Below, piece after piece: positions 12,343 to 21,910 of a stretch of DNA of 64,000 nucleotides. The DNA is from Trichosphaerium sp. ATCC 40318. Its lineage: Eukaryota; Discosea; Flabellinia; Trichosidae. A program made the position numbers and the translations under genes. The notes beneath the pieces were generated by a model. That model was not told where the DNA came from. It did not search any database and saw nothing but the letters and a program-made list of their open reading frames with translations. Location: positions 94,181 through 158,180 of the forward strand of contig JALMLS010000071.1 in NCBI GenBank assembly GCA_038496445.1, given 5' to 3'. Positions within the stretch are counted from its first letter, which is position 1, and each line of letters begins with the position of its first letter.

Positions 12343-13275
12343 GTTTAGTATTATTACTTAGTTTCTAACGTAATTTGATGATACACGTGGGTGTGATCAC
12401 TTTTTGTTCGCAACAAACGAGCTTAGGGGTCAAAGTGTTTCAACCATCGCTGAAAACTTCTCTTACAGTTTCTTGGTTTGTAAAGGTAAGTGAGTTTGAT
12501 GTCTATCCCTGGTTGTAGATCCTTTCTTTACCCTCCCTGGTTGCAAGTGATTGCCAACTGCTTATACGCTCGACGAAGGCTTATGGTCAGAATACATATT
12601 GCGCTTTATTGGCAAACTAATAAGCTGACATTACATTCCCACAGATGCCTTTTTTACTTAATGACCACAGGGTGGCAAGTTGGGTTAGTGGAACCCTTTC
12701 ATTTCCCACGAATCGGAGTGGTTTTTTATTACTCCCTGCAGTTGAAAGATGGCAAAGGTGCTTGTACCACCAATGATCCGTGTTGTGTGAATAAAAGCTG
12801 GTTTCATTTCACCAGGGAAGATTTTGTGGCGGGCAAACGGCCGTTGTGTTGATCTGTACAAGATAAACAATCGACCTATTTCTTTGATTCAACATAAACA
12901 CGGCAAAAACTACATCCCTGGAGGAAATAAGCAATGTCTTATTCTAGAACGTTCTTGTAAATTTAATCATGTTAAAGAAGTGCAAACAAACGAGCTAGTA
13001 ACCAAACCTGGACTCTACAGTTTTATGCATAACCATCATACGTATCAGTTCCTATCACTCACATAACTTAAAAAAGTTCCAATTAAGAAATAAGGAGATA
13101 TAAACAATAGACAATTTTGGTGGCTATGGCTAACCTACAACATAGACTGTTTGAGAAATTGTGCGTGCGTATTGAAACTACAAATTGGTAAGTCTTTTTA
13201 TTGAAACAATGATAACGCAATACCAGTATGTCTTCGGTGATTGCCTCTAAACTGTAGTTGAGTAACAATAGATGT
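12343..13275. other. Region without an assignable gene
   Basis: Two overlapping plus-strand open stretches exist (12490-12852 and 12824-13066). The second looks mildly protein-like (GKNYIPGGNKQCLILERSCK), but no family, start context or splice model is convincing. A short stretch at about 13030-13050 resembles sequence near 21.69 and 60.13 kb, so this may be decayed duplicated material. Confidence 0.35.
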
Positions 13276-13890
13276 TTAGTTTGTTGTACATTGCTCACTT
13301 GTAGTCCTCTTTCCAATAGGCGTCATAGTTACAATAAACGCAATGATAAGTATACATTCTGTAATACTTAGAATAGTTCTAAAAACAACACTTGATGTGA
13401 CGTGTTCTTCTCTTTCGGTTGTAAATGTAACAAGATGTAACAATGACATTAATAGAAGGGTGCTAAATACTGTAGCAAATACAATCGTAGCAACTATAAC
13501 CAGGACGTGTATCTAGAAACATTGTGATTACATAAACACATGTGAATAGAAGCAAGAAAAAAAGAAGAAAAAAAAAAGGCATTTTGATGTAAATAGTCGC
13601 AAAAAAGATACAAATGATGTCAAACATCTTTGTAAAAATAGGCAAAACATTAAAATTCACTAGGGCTGCACTAAATTCGTCCGAAGGCTTACCTTTTTTC
13701 GCAGTTCTTTGAATGTGTCTTTACTTGTGCTTAGCGTCTTTCTTGTTTTGTATCCCATGTAAATTAAGCTACCAAACACAAATATGAATACAAGTAGTAC
13801 GTAAATAGTATACAACAACCAAACGATCGAAGTATCTCCTCTGATGAAGACCAAAAGAGCAAAAACAAGCAGTTCAACAAAAAAAATAGC
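13276..13890 (-). pseudogene. Multi-pass membrane protein, 5' end unresolved
   Basis: Minus-strand open reading carries about four to five hydrophobic helices: FFVELLVFALLVFI, IVWLLYTIYVLLVFIFVFG followed by LIYMGYKTRKTLSTSKDTFK, then a Phe/Leu-rich helix, IVATIVFATVFSTLLLMSLL, and VVFRTILSITECILIIAFIV with a short tail ending at 13276. An intron near 13535-13510 joins in frame, but the junction near 13680 does not fit cleanly. No ATG precedes the first helix, which is preceded in frame by a stop. It may be missing a 5' exon or be decaying. The family is not recognised (a small receptor- or TOM1/THH1-like membrane protein is possible). Its last exon is duplicated near 59.95-60.1 kb. Confidence 0.4.
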
Positions 13891-13934
13891 TAAAACAAGT
13901 TACATAGATACATCAAGCAGAACTAACTTAATAC

Positions 13935-14213
13935 ATGCCTCCAACGACTAAATATGATAGTGTAGATATGAACAACCTCATTGCACGACTTGGTCTGGGC
14001 TCTACAAGCGCCCTAAAGTCTGTAAGTACCAAGAAACCGAACATCAATTACCATAATCTCAATACAAATATTGGTGTCGAAAACAAGACAGCCTTGGCTA
14101 TTCTTTCAATAAAAATCTCAAGCCTCCATGAAATATTCCTCGTATTGAAAGGGTCGAAAACGGCAGAACCAAAATTTCCTATGAAAAAAATAGGCCACGT
14201 GCGTTTTTTTTGA
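13935..14213 (+). CDS. Small hypothetical protein
   Basis: ATG at 13935 opens MPPTTKYDSVDMNNLIARLG, a plausible soluble N-terminus. A good donor (gtaagt) follows codon 29, so the true first exon may end near 14020 and the remainder to 14213 may be intron or 3' sequence. No domain is recognised. It lies 45 bp from the divergent membrane-protein reading frame. Confidence 0.3.
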   Translation: MPPTTKYDSVDMNNLIARLGLGSTSALKSVSTKKPNINYHNLNTNIGVENKTALAILSIKISSLHEIFLVLKGSKTAEPKFPMKKIGHVRFF

Positions 14214-14464
14214 CGAAAACGACATAACAAATTGACAATCAGTAACGCGATTTTGCGACTGTATAAAATAAAGTTCTATGCTTGTTAATACGTACCTACG
14301 CAAACCAAGAAAATAAAAAGCCAGAGCATTTTTACAGTCATTGAGTTACGGTTATATGGAGGTTTGTATATTTCGTAGCGGATGACACAATACCTAAAGA
14401 GGACAAACAAGTTAAAACCGGAAAAACTATTCCTAACAAAACAAAAACCAACTGGCTGTTAATC

Positions 14465-14749
14465 TTACACTGTATAGCTTCCTAGTAGTCCAAATATCAT
14501 GCCAAAAACTATATTATAAGCCAGAACCAATCCACCTTTGTAAAAAGATTAATTTGGATAAGAAAACTGGCAAATCACGTGACATACTCGAGGGCCCAAG
14601 CTGACACCTAGAAAAAAGTTAATTAGAGTAAGGAAACCGTTTATTTGTTACCATTCACCTGCACGCCCGTAGAAACATTCGCATTCTCCATTAAAACATA
14701 ATCCCCCTCCATAGCAATTATTATCAGCGCAGGTTATATTCGGATTCAT
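14465..14749 (-). CDS. EGF-like plus single transmembrane helix microprotein
   Basis: ATG at 14749. Exon 1 encodes one EGF-like motif with six Cys-type spacing partly visible (ITCADNNCYGGGLCFNGECE, then CFYGRAG). A ~110-nt intron from gtgaat to acaaag joins in phase 1 to an exon encoding GLVLAYNIVFGMIFGLLGSY and a stop at 14465. The predicted product is about 53 residues, extracellular EGF then membrane anchor. There is no signal peptide, so an additional 5' exon may be missing; alternatively this is the 3' remnant of a larger receptor. Confidence 0.4.
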
Positions 14750-14989
14750 CGTCTTTGAATCTTGAGAACTTCAAAGACTTAGTCACTGCCTAACAAATTA
14801 TAATTTTTGCAAGTACATAAACACTCATTGTATTGGTGGTGAAGACAGTAATTTTTTAATTACATGATAGCACTATGCAATGACCTTTACTACTCTCAAA
14901 CAATTACAGCCAGCTTTTGGAACTTGGAACACTACAAACCGAGACACAAAAACAAAGTGCGAAAACGCATTTACTTCATACAATTCAAT

Positions 14990-15195
14990 TTGATTCCACT
15001 GATGTAACAGATGAAGATGTTAAAGTATTGAAAGGTGCGCTCAAATCAACGTATTTCATTGCGAAATAACAGATGAAAGCATTAAATCATTGGCAGGTGC
15101 TTATTCTATTTGTGTAAGCTATTGTGAGCACGTGACATACGAAAGCCTTGCAGTTTTGAAAAGTGTTCACTCTTTACGATTGTGGTACATCTAGC
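14990..15195 (+). pseudogene. Leucine-rich-repeat remnant
   Basis: Short plus-strand stretches read as consecutive LRR units of the LT-D-E-x-hxxL type: VTDEDVKVLKG, then after a one-base shift CEITDESIKSLAG, CEHVTYESLAVLKSVHSLRL, and a stop. The frameshift and lack of flanking units indicate a decayed LRR gene. Confidence 0.45.
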
Positions 15196-15367
15196 AGGTA
15201 TACTATCAAGTCACTACAAGATGCCTCAGTCCAGGTTCTGGGAGAATATTAGATAGGCCACAGTCTTGGTTAGAAACTGCATTATTCTAAACAATAAATA
15301 GTTACAATCACATTTTTCTTATTCATTAAAGACTACCACTGAAATCTGTGAACAGAATGTCAAATAA

Positions 15368-15413
15368 AATGGTTAAGTTCAGTTTTAAGTAGAATCAACA
15401 AAGAACGCCACCA
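15368..15413 (+). promoter_or_regulatory. Conserved upstream segment of the ubiquitin-like genes
   Basis: The roughly 45 bases before this ATG (ending aacgccaccaATG) are nearly identical at 20732-20776 and, inverted, at 30633-30678. It probably holds the core promoter and 5' leader and was copied with each ubiquitin-like gene. Confidence 0.5.
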
Positions 15414-15752
15414 ATGCAAATAAAAATAAAAACACTAACAGGAAAGGATATAATGATTGAACTGGAGCCAAGTGACACTATTGAAAACGTAAAAGTAAAA
15501 ATCGAAGACCAAGAAGGTGCAAAAACAAGATTAAACGCTCTAATCAAGTAAAATAATACATTTGTAGGTATTCCAACTGACCAACAGAGACTTATCTTTG
15601 CTGGGAAGAGACTAGAGGATTGCAAGACTTTAGCGCATTATAAAGTAGAAGATGGTTCTATGTTACACCTTGTGCTACGACTTAGAGGGGATAGCGGTAG
15701 TCATGGTCAGGTCAAGGACGTCCAGAACAACACTACCTGTCGTTTAATGTAG
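15414..15752 (+). CDS. Ubiquitin-like protein with altered C-terminus
   Basis: Exon 1 is 15414-15516, the intron 15517-15567, exon 2 15568-15752. The product aligns over its whole length with ubiquitin: [50 protein letters not shown] and [10 protein letters not shown]. Positions equivalent to K6, K11, K27, K29 and K48 are Lys; K33 is Gln and K63 is Asp. Residue 76 is Asp instead of Gly, followed by an 18-residue tail ([19 protein letters not shown]), so normal diGly maturation would not be expected. It could act as a non-conjugated Ubl decoy or binding module, or be on its way to decay. It is the most complete of three paralogues in the window. Confidence 0.8.
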
Positions 15753-16488
15753 AAGCGACATCTCCTCTTGCTATAATCAAGACCTGTACATAGTTAAATA
15801 AACACAACTAGGAGCCCAAAACCGTTGACTTAGCACTGATTAGTCAGTAAGTGCTCTTCAAGAGACACACCATAAGGATCATAAATACTGTTGAAGGTAT
15901 CAAGTCAATAAGAGATTCACATGATTGGGCAAGGATTGAAATTAGCCATGCTGTGTACCGAATACAATCAATAGTAAATTCAAAAGCTTAACACTATCAC
16001 ATGGCTATTGACTCAAGTTGGAAACTCATTGTACACATTTAACTCTTTTAATTGTTTCAAGGTTGTTACTAAACATATAAAATCAAAATATATTTGTAAA
16101 CGAGGATAAGTCTATCAAATCCTGCAAAGGTACATCCATTTAGCTATATATACTTAACAGTTTGAATGTTGTACGTGTACTTGTAACCTTTTGCAAGTAC
16201 TTGATACCCTTGTCGTTTCATAAAGCTAAGCTTAAATGTTTGTTTTTTAATACAAATATCATTTATTGCTTTTTTTGTTGTAATTTTGTTTATGTTCAAT
16301 CATCTTCTTTCCTACCATAACTTATGTGGTTCAGGCCTAGAATGTTTAAGCCACCAGTACTTGCTTTCTCCTTCACCGCAGAAAGATTCAAAGTGTGGTC
16401 TTTGCATTTCACTATAGAAGTGTTTGAAAGCATATATCCTTAGTTCCTAAAGGTTGTTTTATCAAAAGTGTTGTTTGTATAAACAGCT
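15753..16488. other. Intergenic, no gene seen
   Basis: 3' flank of the ubiquitin-like gene and of the convergent GT31 gene. No coding or repeat signal stands out. Confidence 0.5.
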
Positions 16489-17879
16489 TTAGCTTACTGG
16501 AACATAAGCAGCCATACGATCACACATTTCCATAAACTGCGGTTGAATTTGTGTGATGTGTAAATCAGCAAGCATGGCTGCAGTGCCAACATCCTCATAG
16601 AAGTTTAGCTTTGGTCTTTTTTCTTTTGGCTGATTTGTACAAAGTATTAGTTTACCACGTGGTAAGTAGGACGTTGCGCACAATTATCCAGTAGCTATTA
16701 TACATATGTAATGCTAGGTCATGTGATAGTATATATGCACCGCCAATAGCGTATTTAAGAGGAAGATATTTGCTTGGTACAGAAGAAGTTGAGTCATTGT
16801 ATATTCCTGTAATCCCATAGTACACTCCTCTCTTTGGGAAGTACTTTGAATACTCCAATATCTTGTTTGGAAGAAGCCACGAGTCATCATCACCTTTTTA
16901 AAGGCATTAGATGTCAGGTGATGACAGGCGATGACAGGTTCTGTCGGGTTTTATTTGTGTATCAAAAATTGGTACATTTTAGAATGTAGTCAAAGTTGTA
17001 AGTCTCAATCGCGTATTTTATAAACAACATCGTCTTCATAGAAAGGTCCTCGTATCTATCTACCATTTGAACAAGTTTAATGTCTCCATATGTCTCGTTC
17101 TCTATCTGTCTTGAGCATGAAAGGCTAATTAAAAAAAAACATGCAGATTCCTGTAACAATATTGTTGTTAATACTTACCGTTTCTAAGTTCCTTTATGGT
17201 ATCAGGACCTTTATGTACAAGCTATTTTTAGTGTTTACAGGTTCCACCACGTGTTTCTTATCGGTGTTCTCCTCTGTGCGTATAGCGGTGCCGAAAATAC
17301 TCCAAAAATTATTTTTCTGTGCGGTAGCGATTGGTTTCTTTGTCTAGGAATGTACGGAACTGAATCTCTAATTTTAGCCATAGACGAGACTTCTGGAAGG
17401 CTTAGTTGTATGATTTGATTTTTTGGCCTTGTACTCACAAAAAACAATATTAATATTATACTGTACAATAAGAGCCAATATGATTGCCAGATACGCATTT
17501 GCACGGTGTATAACAAGTGCTATCTTGACAAATAGAGACTACGATTTTAGAATTTATTTCATGACTATGACTCGCTCACAAAATCACTTACAAACTTGCC
17601 AGTATACACGTAATAGACTTGTATATTTGTGGGTAAAGAAACTGATGGTTTTCACTCAAGTAATCGTGAAAGAATATTGGTGACTAAAGCAGTAGGCAGA
17701 TCATACAAATAAATTATCGGACCAAACACCTTCGCATTACTCCAGGCCATTATCACAAATAGCCATTTATAGATATTACAAGGCCATGGCTGTAGAGAAG
17801 ACAAGTCTGTGGTAACAACCCATAGATAAATCGCTCCAAATAGAAAGAGCACATAAAACCGTTTCAACTGTCTCATCAT
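16489..17879 (-). CDS. GT31-type (beta-1,3-galactosyltransferase-like) glycosyltransferase
   Basis: The N-terminus (start at 17879) is a type II signal anchor: RQLKRFYVLFLFGAIYLWVV after a short basic tail, as in Golgi glycosyltransferases. Later exons give the GT31 hallmarks in order: AQRRTPIRNTWW (donor-binding RxxIRxTW), ENETYGDIKLVQMVDRYEDL, LSMKTMLFIKYAIETYNFDY, a DDD-containing motif (GDDDSWLLPNK) that should bind Mn2+/UDP-sugar, YAIGGAYILSHDLA, and NFYEDVGTAAMLADL, corresponding to the family's E-D-V motif. It ends at 16489. Six or more short introns. It probably adds galactose or GlcNAc to glycoproteins or glycolipids in the Golgi lumen. Length and motifs suggest a complete gene, though the second exon was not resolved. 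Confidence 0.8.
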
Positions 17880-18242
17880 TACAGAACTAACAAAACCTGA
17901 TGGAAGCTAAGCAACAAAAAGAATGGCTGTACACGTGTTTTCTCCGTTACAGACGTTTGGGTAAGACTTGGTATGACTCATAAATCAACTACAAACGCCT
18001 ACAACGTGTACAAGAACATGGCGAGCGGCAATCACCCACATCCCACCCAAAAATTTCCTTTTCAATTTGTTTTAAAAACCTGTAAAACTTTCTTTTATTT
18101 TCCAAGTGTTTCTTGTATAATAGATAACAAATGCTTGGCGCTGCGCTAGAGCCACAAGACATTTTGTCTTCCTCCCAAACATCGTCTAAGTTGAGTCCCT
18201 TTGGTTAGTTGATAGAAGAGTAGTAGTTAGTATCAGAACTCT
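17880..18242. other. Intergenic upstream of repeat block A
   Basis: Promoter side of the GT31 gene, with a CACGTG palindrome near 17934. Nothing else is recognised. Confidence 0.4.
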
Positions 18243-18932
18243 AACGATCATAGGCTGCTATGCAGTACCTAATCATAGTTTATATAGAGCTTTTCCCTAA
18301 CGGCAGAACTCACCTCTATATCGGACCTTATAATTTTCTTGGCCCAGACCGAGTTCCTAAGTTAATTACGTGCTACTTACGAGGACATGCTGGCTAATGT
18401 AACGATTCAAGCTTTCACACTACGTCGGATTAAGATGGAACTTTTCACAATTCCACCTCGCAATGCATACACCCACTAAGCTAGACGGAGGACTCCCTTA
18501 AATTGTTTTCGACCAAATGGCTAGGAAGCCCCACGCGTGGTGCACACACTGCAACTACTACAATTTACTCAATATTTTCGTTTCTTTTTATACCCATAAA
18601 AACTAGTGAGAAATAAATTGTGGGATACAGAGCGTACTTCACTGAAAATTCTATTGCAATTACTCAAATATGGATAATGCACATTTCAAAACGCTCTTAA
18701 AGGCTTGCGCTTGCTAGTTACAAGTGTGAAAACCGTATCAGCGAAGTTTTGGTTCAAAAAACGTGCAACTAATCGAGAACTTCTTTTTCTGGTTGTATTG
18801 TCGATACACTTCACTAAATCTAATTTAAGTACTCAAAAACGGATAATACGTATTTAAACACGCTCATACAGGTCTGTGGTAGCTAGTTACTTGTGTGGAA
18901 ACCTTATCGGCGATGTTTTGGTTCACAAAACG
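18243..18932 (+). repeat. Duplicated non-coding block A (left copy)
   Basis: About 690 bp, nearly identical in inverted orientation to 29366-30054. No open frame is maintained. The distal half contains two diverged tandem units of about 175 bp (from about 18655 and about 18830, sharing a ggataat...acacgctc...tagttac...gttttggttca skeleton). It could be a non-coding RNA gene, a regulatory block or a non-autonomous mobile element. Confidence 0.7.
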
Positions 18933-19503
18933 TGACACGATGTATGTTGTGTACCCAATAAAAACGCAAGTAAAGGTCTGGATTAGAAAGTTGTCACAAA
19001 TGGAATTCGGTTAGTAAGGCTTCGTGTGTATTTATTGAGCGTACATAAACACAATAAAGTACCTAACATTCAAGTGTGTTGGTGACTTTTACAGGTTTCA
19101 ACAGAGTACGTAGTTTAATGAACGAATTTAAAAACAGTTGCAGTTATCACCGTTGGCATGGCTATGTTGTTGTAGGTTTTAGTGTAAACAGTATTTTACC
19201 CAGCTCTATGCAACCAATTTGAACCAAAGTCACAACTTAAGGGAGCATAGTATTAGAGAAACACTGAGTACCATCCAAACAACGGTAGTAATTCTTAAAA
19301 GGTCAAAGTATAATAAACGGTAGGCCACTCTCATATCAAATTCATGCTTTTTGCAAAGCCCACACTGGTGTTATAGAAGATGCTACAACCAAGATAGTTT
19401 GTAACTGTAAAGTTCAGTGACTGGACCATTGTCAAATGTTTGAAGGAACTGCTTATGTTGATAGCAAGTCACCTAAAGCGGCTATTCCTTAAATGTATTA
19501 ATT
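18933..19503. other. Spacer containing repeat D (first copy)
   Basis: Mostly featureless. Positions about 19330-19498 are repeated directly at about 20893-21070 with roughly 85-90% identity by eye. No stable reading frame was found. Confidence 0.5.
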
Positions 19504-20710
19504 GTCTACACGTGTTTTTTTATGTTACTTAATACTGGTATTTATTGTATCATAAGGATTAAGACGTACATACAAACTCGTATAGCCTGTTGTACCCTAA
19601 TTAGGTCATCGCTATACTCACAAGTATTAAATAGTATTTAAAATGGGCGCACGACAATCAACAACACCTGAGGTAATTAGTTTATGCCAAATGATGTACT
19701 TAAACCAAGCATAGGACATAATTTCTGAAGCAGAGCAATCTTGCCACCTACTACACCTTCCAGTGGAGCTACACCTTATTATCACAGAGCTAGATGTTCA
19801 AGTTTATATCACGTGGGCACTCTTATCCAAGCGCACAGCAAGAACAAGATTTGATTCTGATCTTAACAAACATGGCATGTGGCTGAAAACAAGAAGAGTA
19901 ACCAGAGCTATACCACCTTACGTAATCTCAAAACTAAAAATCATAGAGAGAGGATATTGGAAACATGGTCAACGTCATGGCGAGTCTACTTGTTATTTTA
20001 ACAATGGGAAACTGGGATTACAAAGAACTTTTGTTGATGGAAAACAAGAGGGAGAATGCAAGGAGTGGTATGATAACGGTCAATTAGCAAGCTTGCGGTA
20101 TTATGTCAATGGTGAGGTTGAAGGACAGTACAAGAGATGGCACTCTAATGGTAAATGGTACTTTTAAAAAAGGTCAGCGCCACGGAGAGCAAAAAAAATG
20201 GGATTTTAATGGTGAATTACATGGGCATGTGCTGTATATAAATGATGTACTTCAAACAACAATAATATAAAATAAGAGTGTACTTCCTTGACCAAGGTGT
20301 CCTCCAAAAAGCTTTCTCTGTGTCACTAATACAAAAGAATCATTCAATTTTTCAACTTGTATGGAAAATTTAGCAGGGCGTCCTACTTTTGGACCTTTTT
20401 AAGTAACTTTGTTAACATATTTGCCGATAGTGTCCTATTTGTGCAACAACAGTGCATTAACCACAGCTTTACACCACCGAAACCTGTGAACAGAATGTTA
20501 GAATAACTGTTGACAACTAATACGCAATTGTTTGGGAGAAAACACAACGTCTTAGTGACTATCAATAGCACACTGATGTCGTGTATATTTGTTACATAAA
20601 ACACCACAGCGCACTCGTGCGAATTATATTATATTCAGTAAAGATATGAATTTCAAGGTTGAGCTTAGGTCTCACGAATTCAAACGCCAGCTGAAATGAT
20701 TGACATACTC
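19504..20710 (+). repeat. Duplicated block B (left copy)
   Basis: Contains an F-box/MORN_2 pseudogene with flanks. It is matched inverted by about 31020-32103. The adjacent ubiquitin-like block (20732 onward) keeps the same relative order in both copies. Confidence 0.7.
19643..20260 (+). pseudogene. F-box-like/MORN_2 protein, broken near the 3' end
   Basis: Exon 1 19643-19672 (MGARQSTTPE), intron to 19714, exon 2 from 19715. The F-box-like motif is LPVELHLIITELD followed by ALLSKRTARTRFD. MORN_2 units include NNGKLGLQRTFVDGKQEGE and NGQLASLRYYVNGEVEGQYK. After NGKWY an 11-base gap relative to the 31.2-31.97 kb copy shifts the frame and gives a premature stop at 20167. Repeat sequence continues out of frame to about 20260. 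It is otherwise nearly identical to its inverted partner, which carries a different lesion. Confidence 0.75.
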
Positions 20711-20776
20711 ATTCATCAATCAAAAAAAAAAAGTGTTAAGTTTAGTTTTAAGTAGAACCAACAAAGAACGCCACCA
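20261..20776. other. 3' flank of block B and upstream region of the second ubiquitin-like copy
   Basis: About 515 bp. Up to about 20710 it matches the inverted 31.0-31.4 kb copy of block B; the last 45 bp is the conserved ubiquitin-like upstream segment. No gene of its own is seen. Confidence 0.45.
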
Positions 20777-20879
20777 ATGAAGATAAAAATAAAAACACTA
20801 CCAGGAAATGATATAATAATTGAACTGGAGCCAAGTGACACTATTGAAAACGTAAAAGTAAAAATCGAATTCAAAGAAG
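20777..20879 (+). pseudogene. Ubiquitin-like gene fragment (exon 1 only)
   Basis: ATG at 20777 begins [12 protein letters not shown] and continues through [17 protein letters not shown], matching exon 1 of the 15.4-kb gene, and ends at the same splice donor position (gtacc). The second exon is absent: the sequence changes abruptly into repeat D. It is therefore a truncated copy lacking the ubiquitin C-terminal half. Confidence 0.75.
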
Positions 20880-20892
20880 GTACCATGACATT

Positions 20893-21070
20893 TTCATATC
20901 AAATTCACACTTTTTGCAAAGCCCACACTGTAGAAGATGTTACAACCACGATTGTTATTTTCTCTTTGTAATTGTAAAGAACTTTACATTCAGTGACTAG
21001 ACCATTGTCAAATGTTTGAAGGAACAGGTTAAGTTGATAGCAAGTCACCTAAAGCGGCTATTCAAAATAT
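20893..21070 (+). repeat. Repeat D (second copy)
   Basis: Direct repeat of about 19330-19498, inserted between the ubiquitin-like exon 1 and a MORN_1-SAM fragment. Origin not recognised. Confidence 0.6.
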
Positions 21071-21116
21071 ATTTCCCTTTGGTGACAGCAAAAAATAGAA
21101 CAGTTTATTAATTCGT

Positions 21117-21715
21117 TCACACATTGTTACGCTTAGCTTTGATGACTTTGATACGTTCAGACAAACTGAAACCGATCTCTATGAGTGCATCCATATCAAT
21201 TTCTGAAATTTTGGCACGTGCTTCATTCATAAGTGATCCAAGCTCTTGTGCTCGGTTATTGTCAAAGCCCAATCTCACCAATTCCAACTCCCAATCTGGT
21301 ACTGACTGTTGCACTGAGTCATTTTGAGTATTAGTGAAACTTTCCTACACAAGAGATGTAAATCAGTTCTATGGATCAATTCTAAAGAGTACCTCATTGA
21401 TGTCAGAAACAGTAGGCTTATTACTCCATGAATTTTGAGATATAAGTTCAGAAATATTCTTGCTTTACCATGGAACACCCCTTTTTTAAATTCGCCACTA
21501 AATTCAGCGCCGCTTGACATAATTGCTCGCCCTGTGGCGTGTAACGTGCCTTCTGAAATTCCGCCAGTGTATTTAGAACAATCCGACAATATCATATCTA
21601 CTTCACCAGTGAGTTTGCCATCCTTACTTTCGCCATCTACAACAAAGGAGCTTAGTAAACCAAAACTGGCCCTACAAATATAGACATAACTACCATATGT
21701 ATCAGTTCCTACCAC
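21117..21715 (-). pseudogene. MORN_1-SAM gene fragment
   Basis: Minus-strand copy of parts of the 10.9-12.3 kb gene. A divergent N-terminal piece (VGTDTYGSYVYICRASFG) is followed by MORN_1 repeats (DGKLTGEVDMILSDCSKYTG, SGAEFSGEFKKGVFHGKAR). The frame then breaks into material equivalent to the linker and, at 21314-21117, the SAM-like C-terminus (IDMDALIEIGFSLSERIKVI). Several MORN repeats and most of the linker are deleted. The 3' half is about 95% identical to 10920-11230 by eye. Confidence 0.7.
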
Positions 21716-21910
21716 CTAGTTCCTGCTGACAACACTTAAAAAAAAACTGCCAATTAAGCGAAGAAATAAATAGCTAGCTATGCTCAAGAAGACCACGGAA
21801 TGTATCGTTATTAACTTGTTAGCATTTGGTGGGTCACCTTTACGAAAAAGAAACGTCAGACTGATTTTACATTTTGTTTTTTTTTTATTTGGACTCCATT
21901 AGCTTTTTCT

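Noticed and set aside
12490-13066. Two plus-strand readings with mildly protein-like content
   Set aside because: No consistent splice model, no recognisable family; left as an unresolved region.
19330-21070. Repeat D as a coding exon
   Set aside because: Both copies have stops in all useful frames and no shared splice sites; kept only as a repeat.
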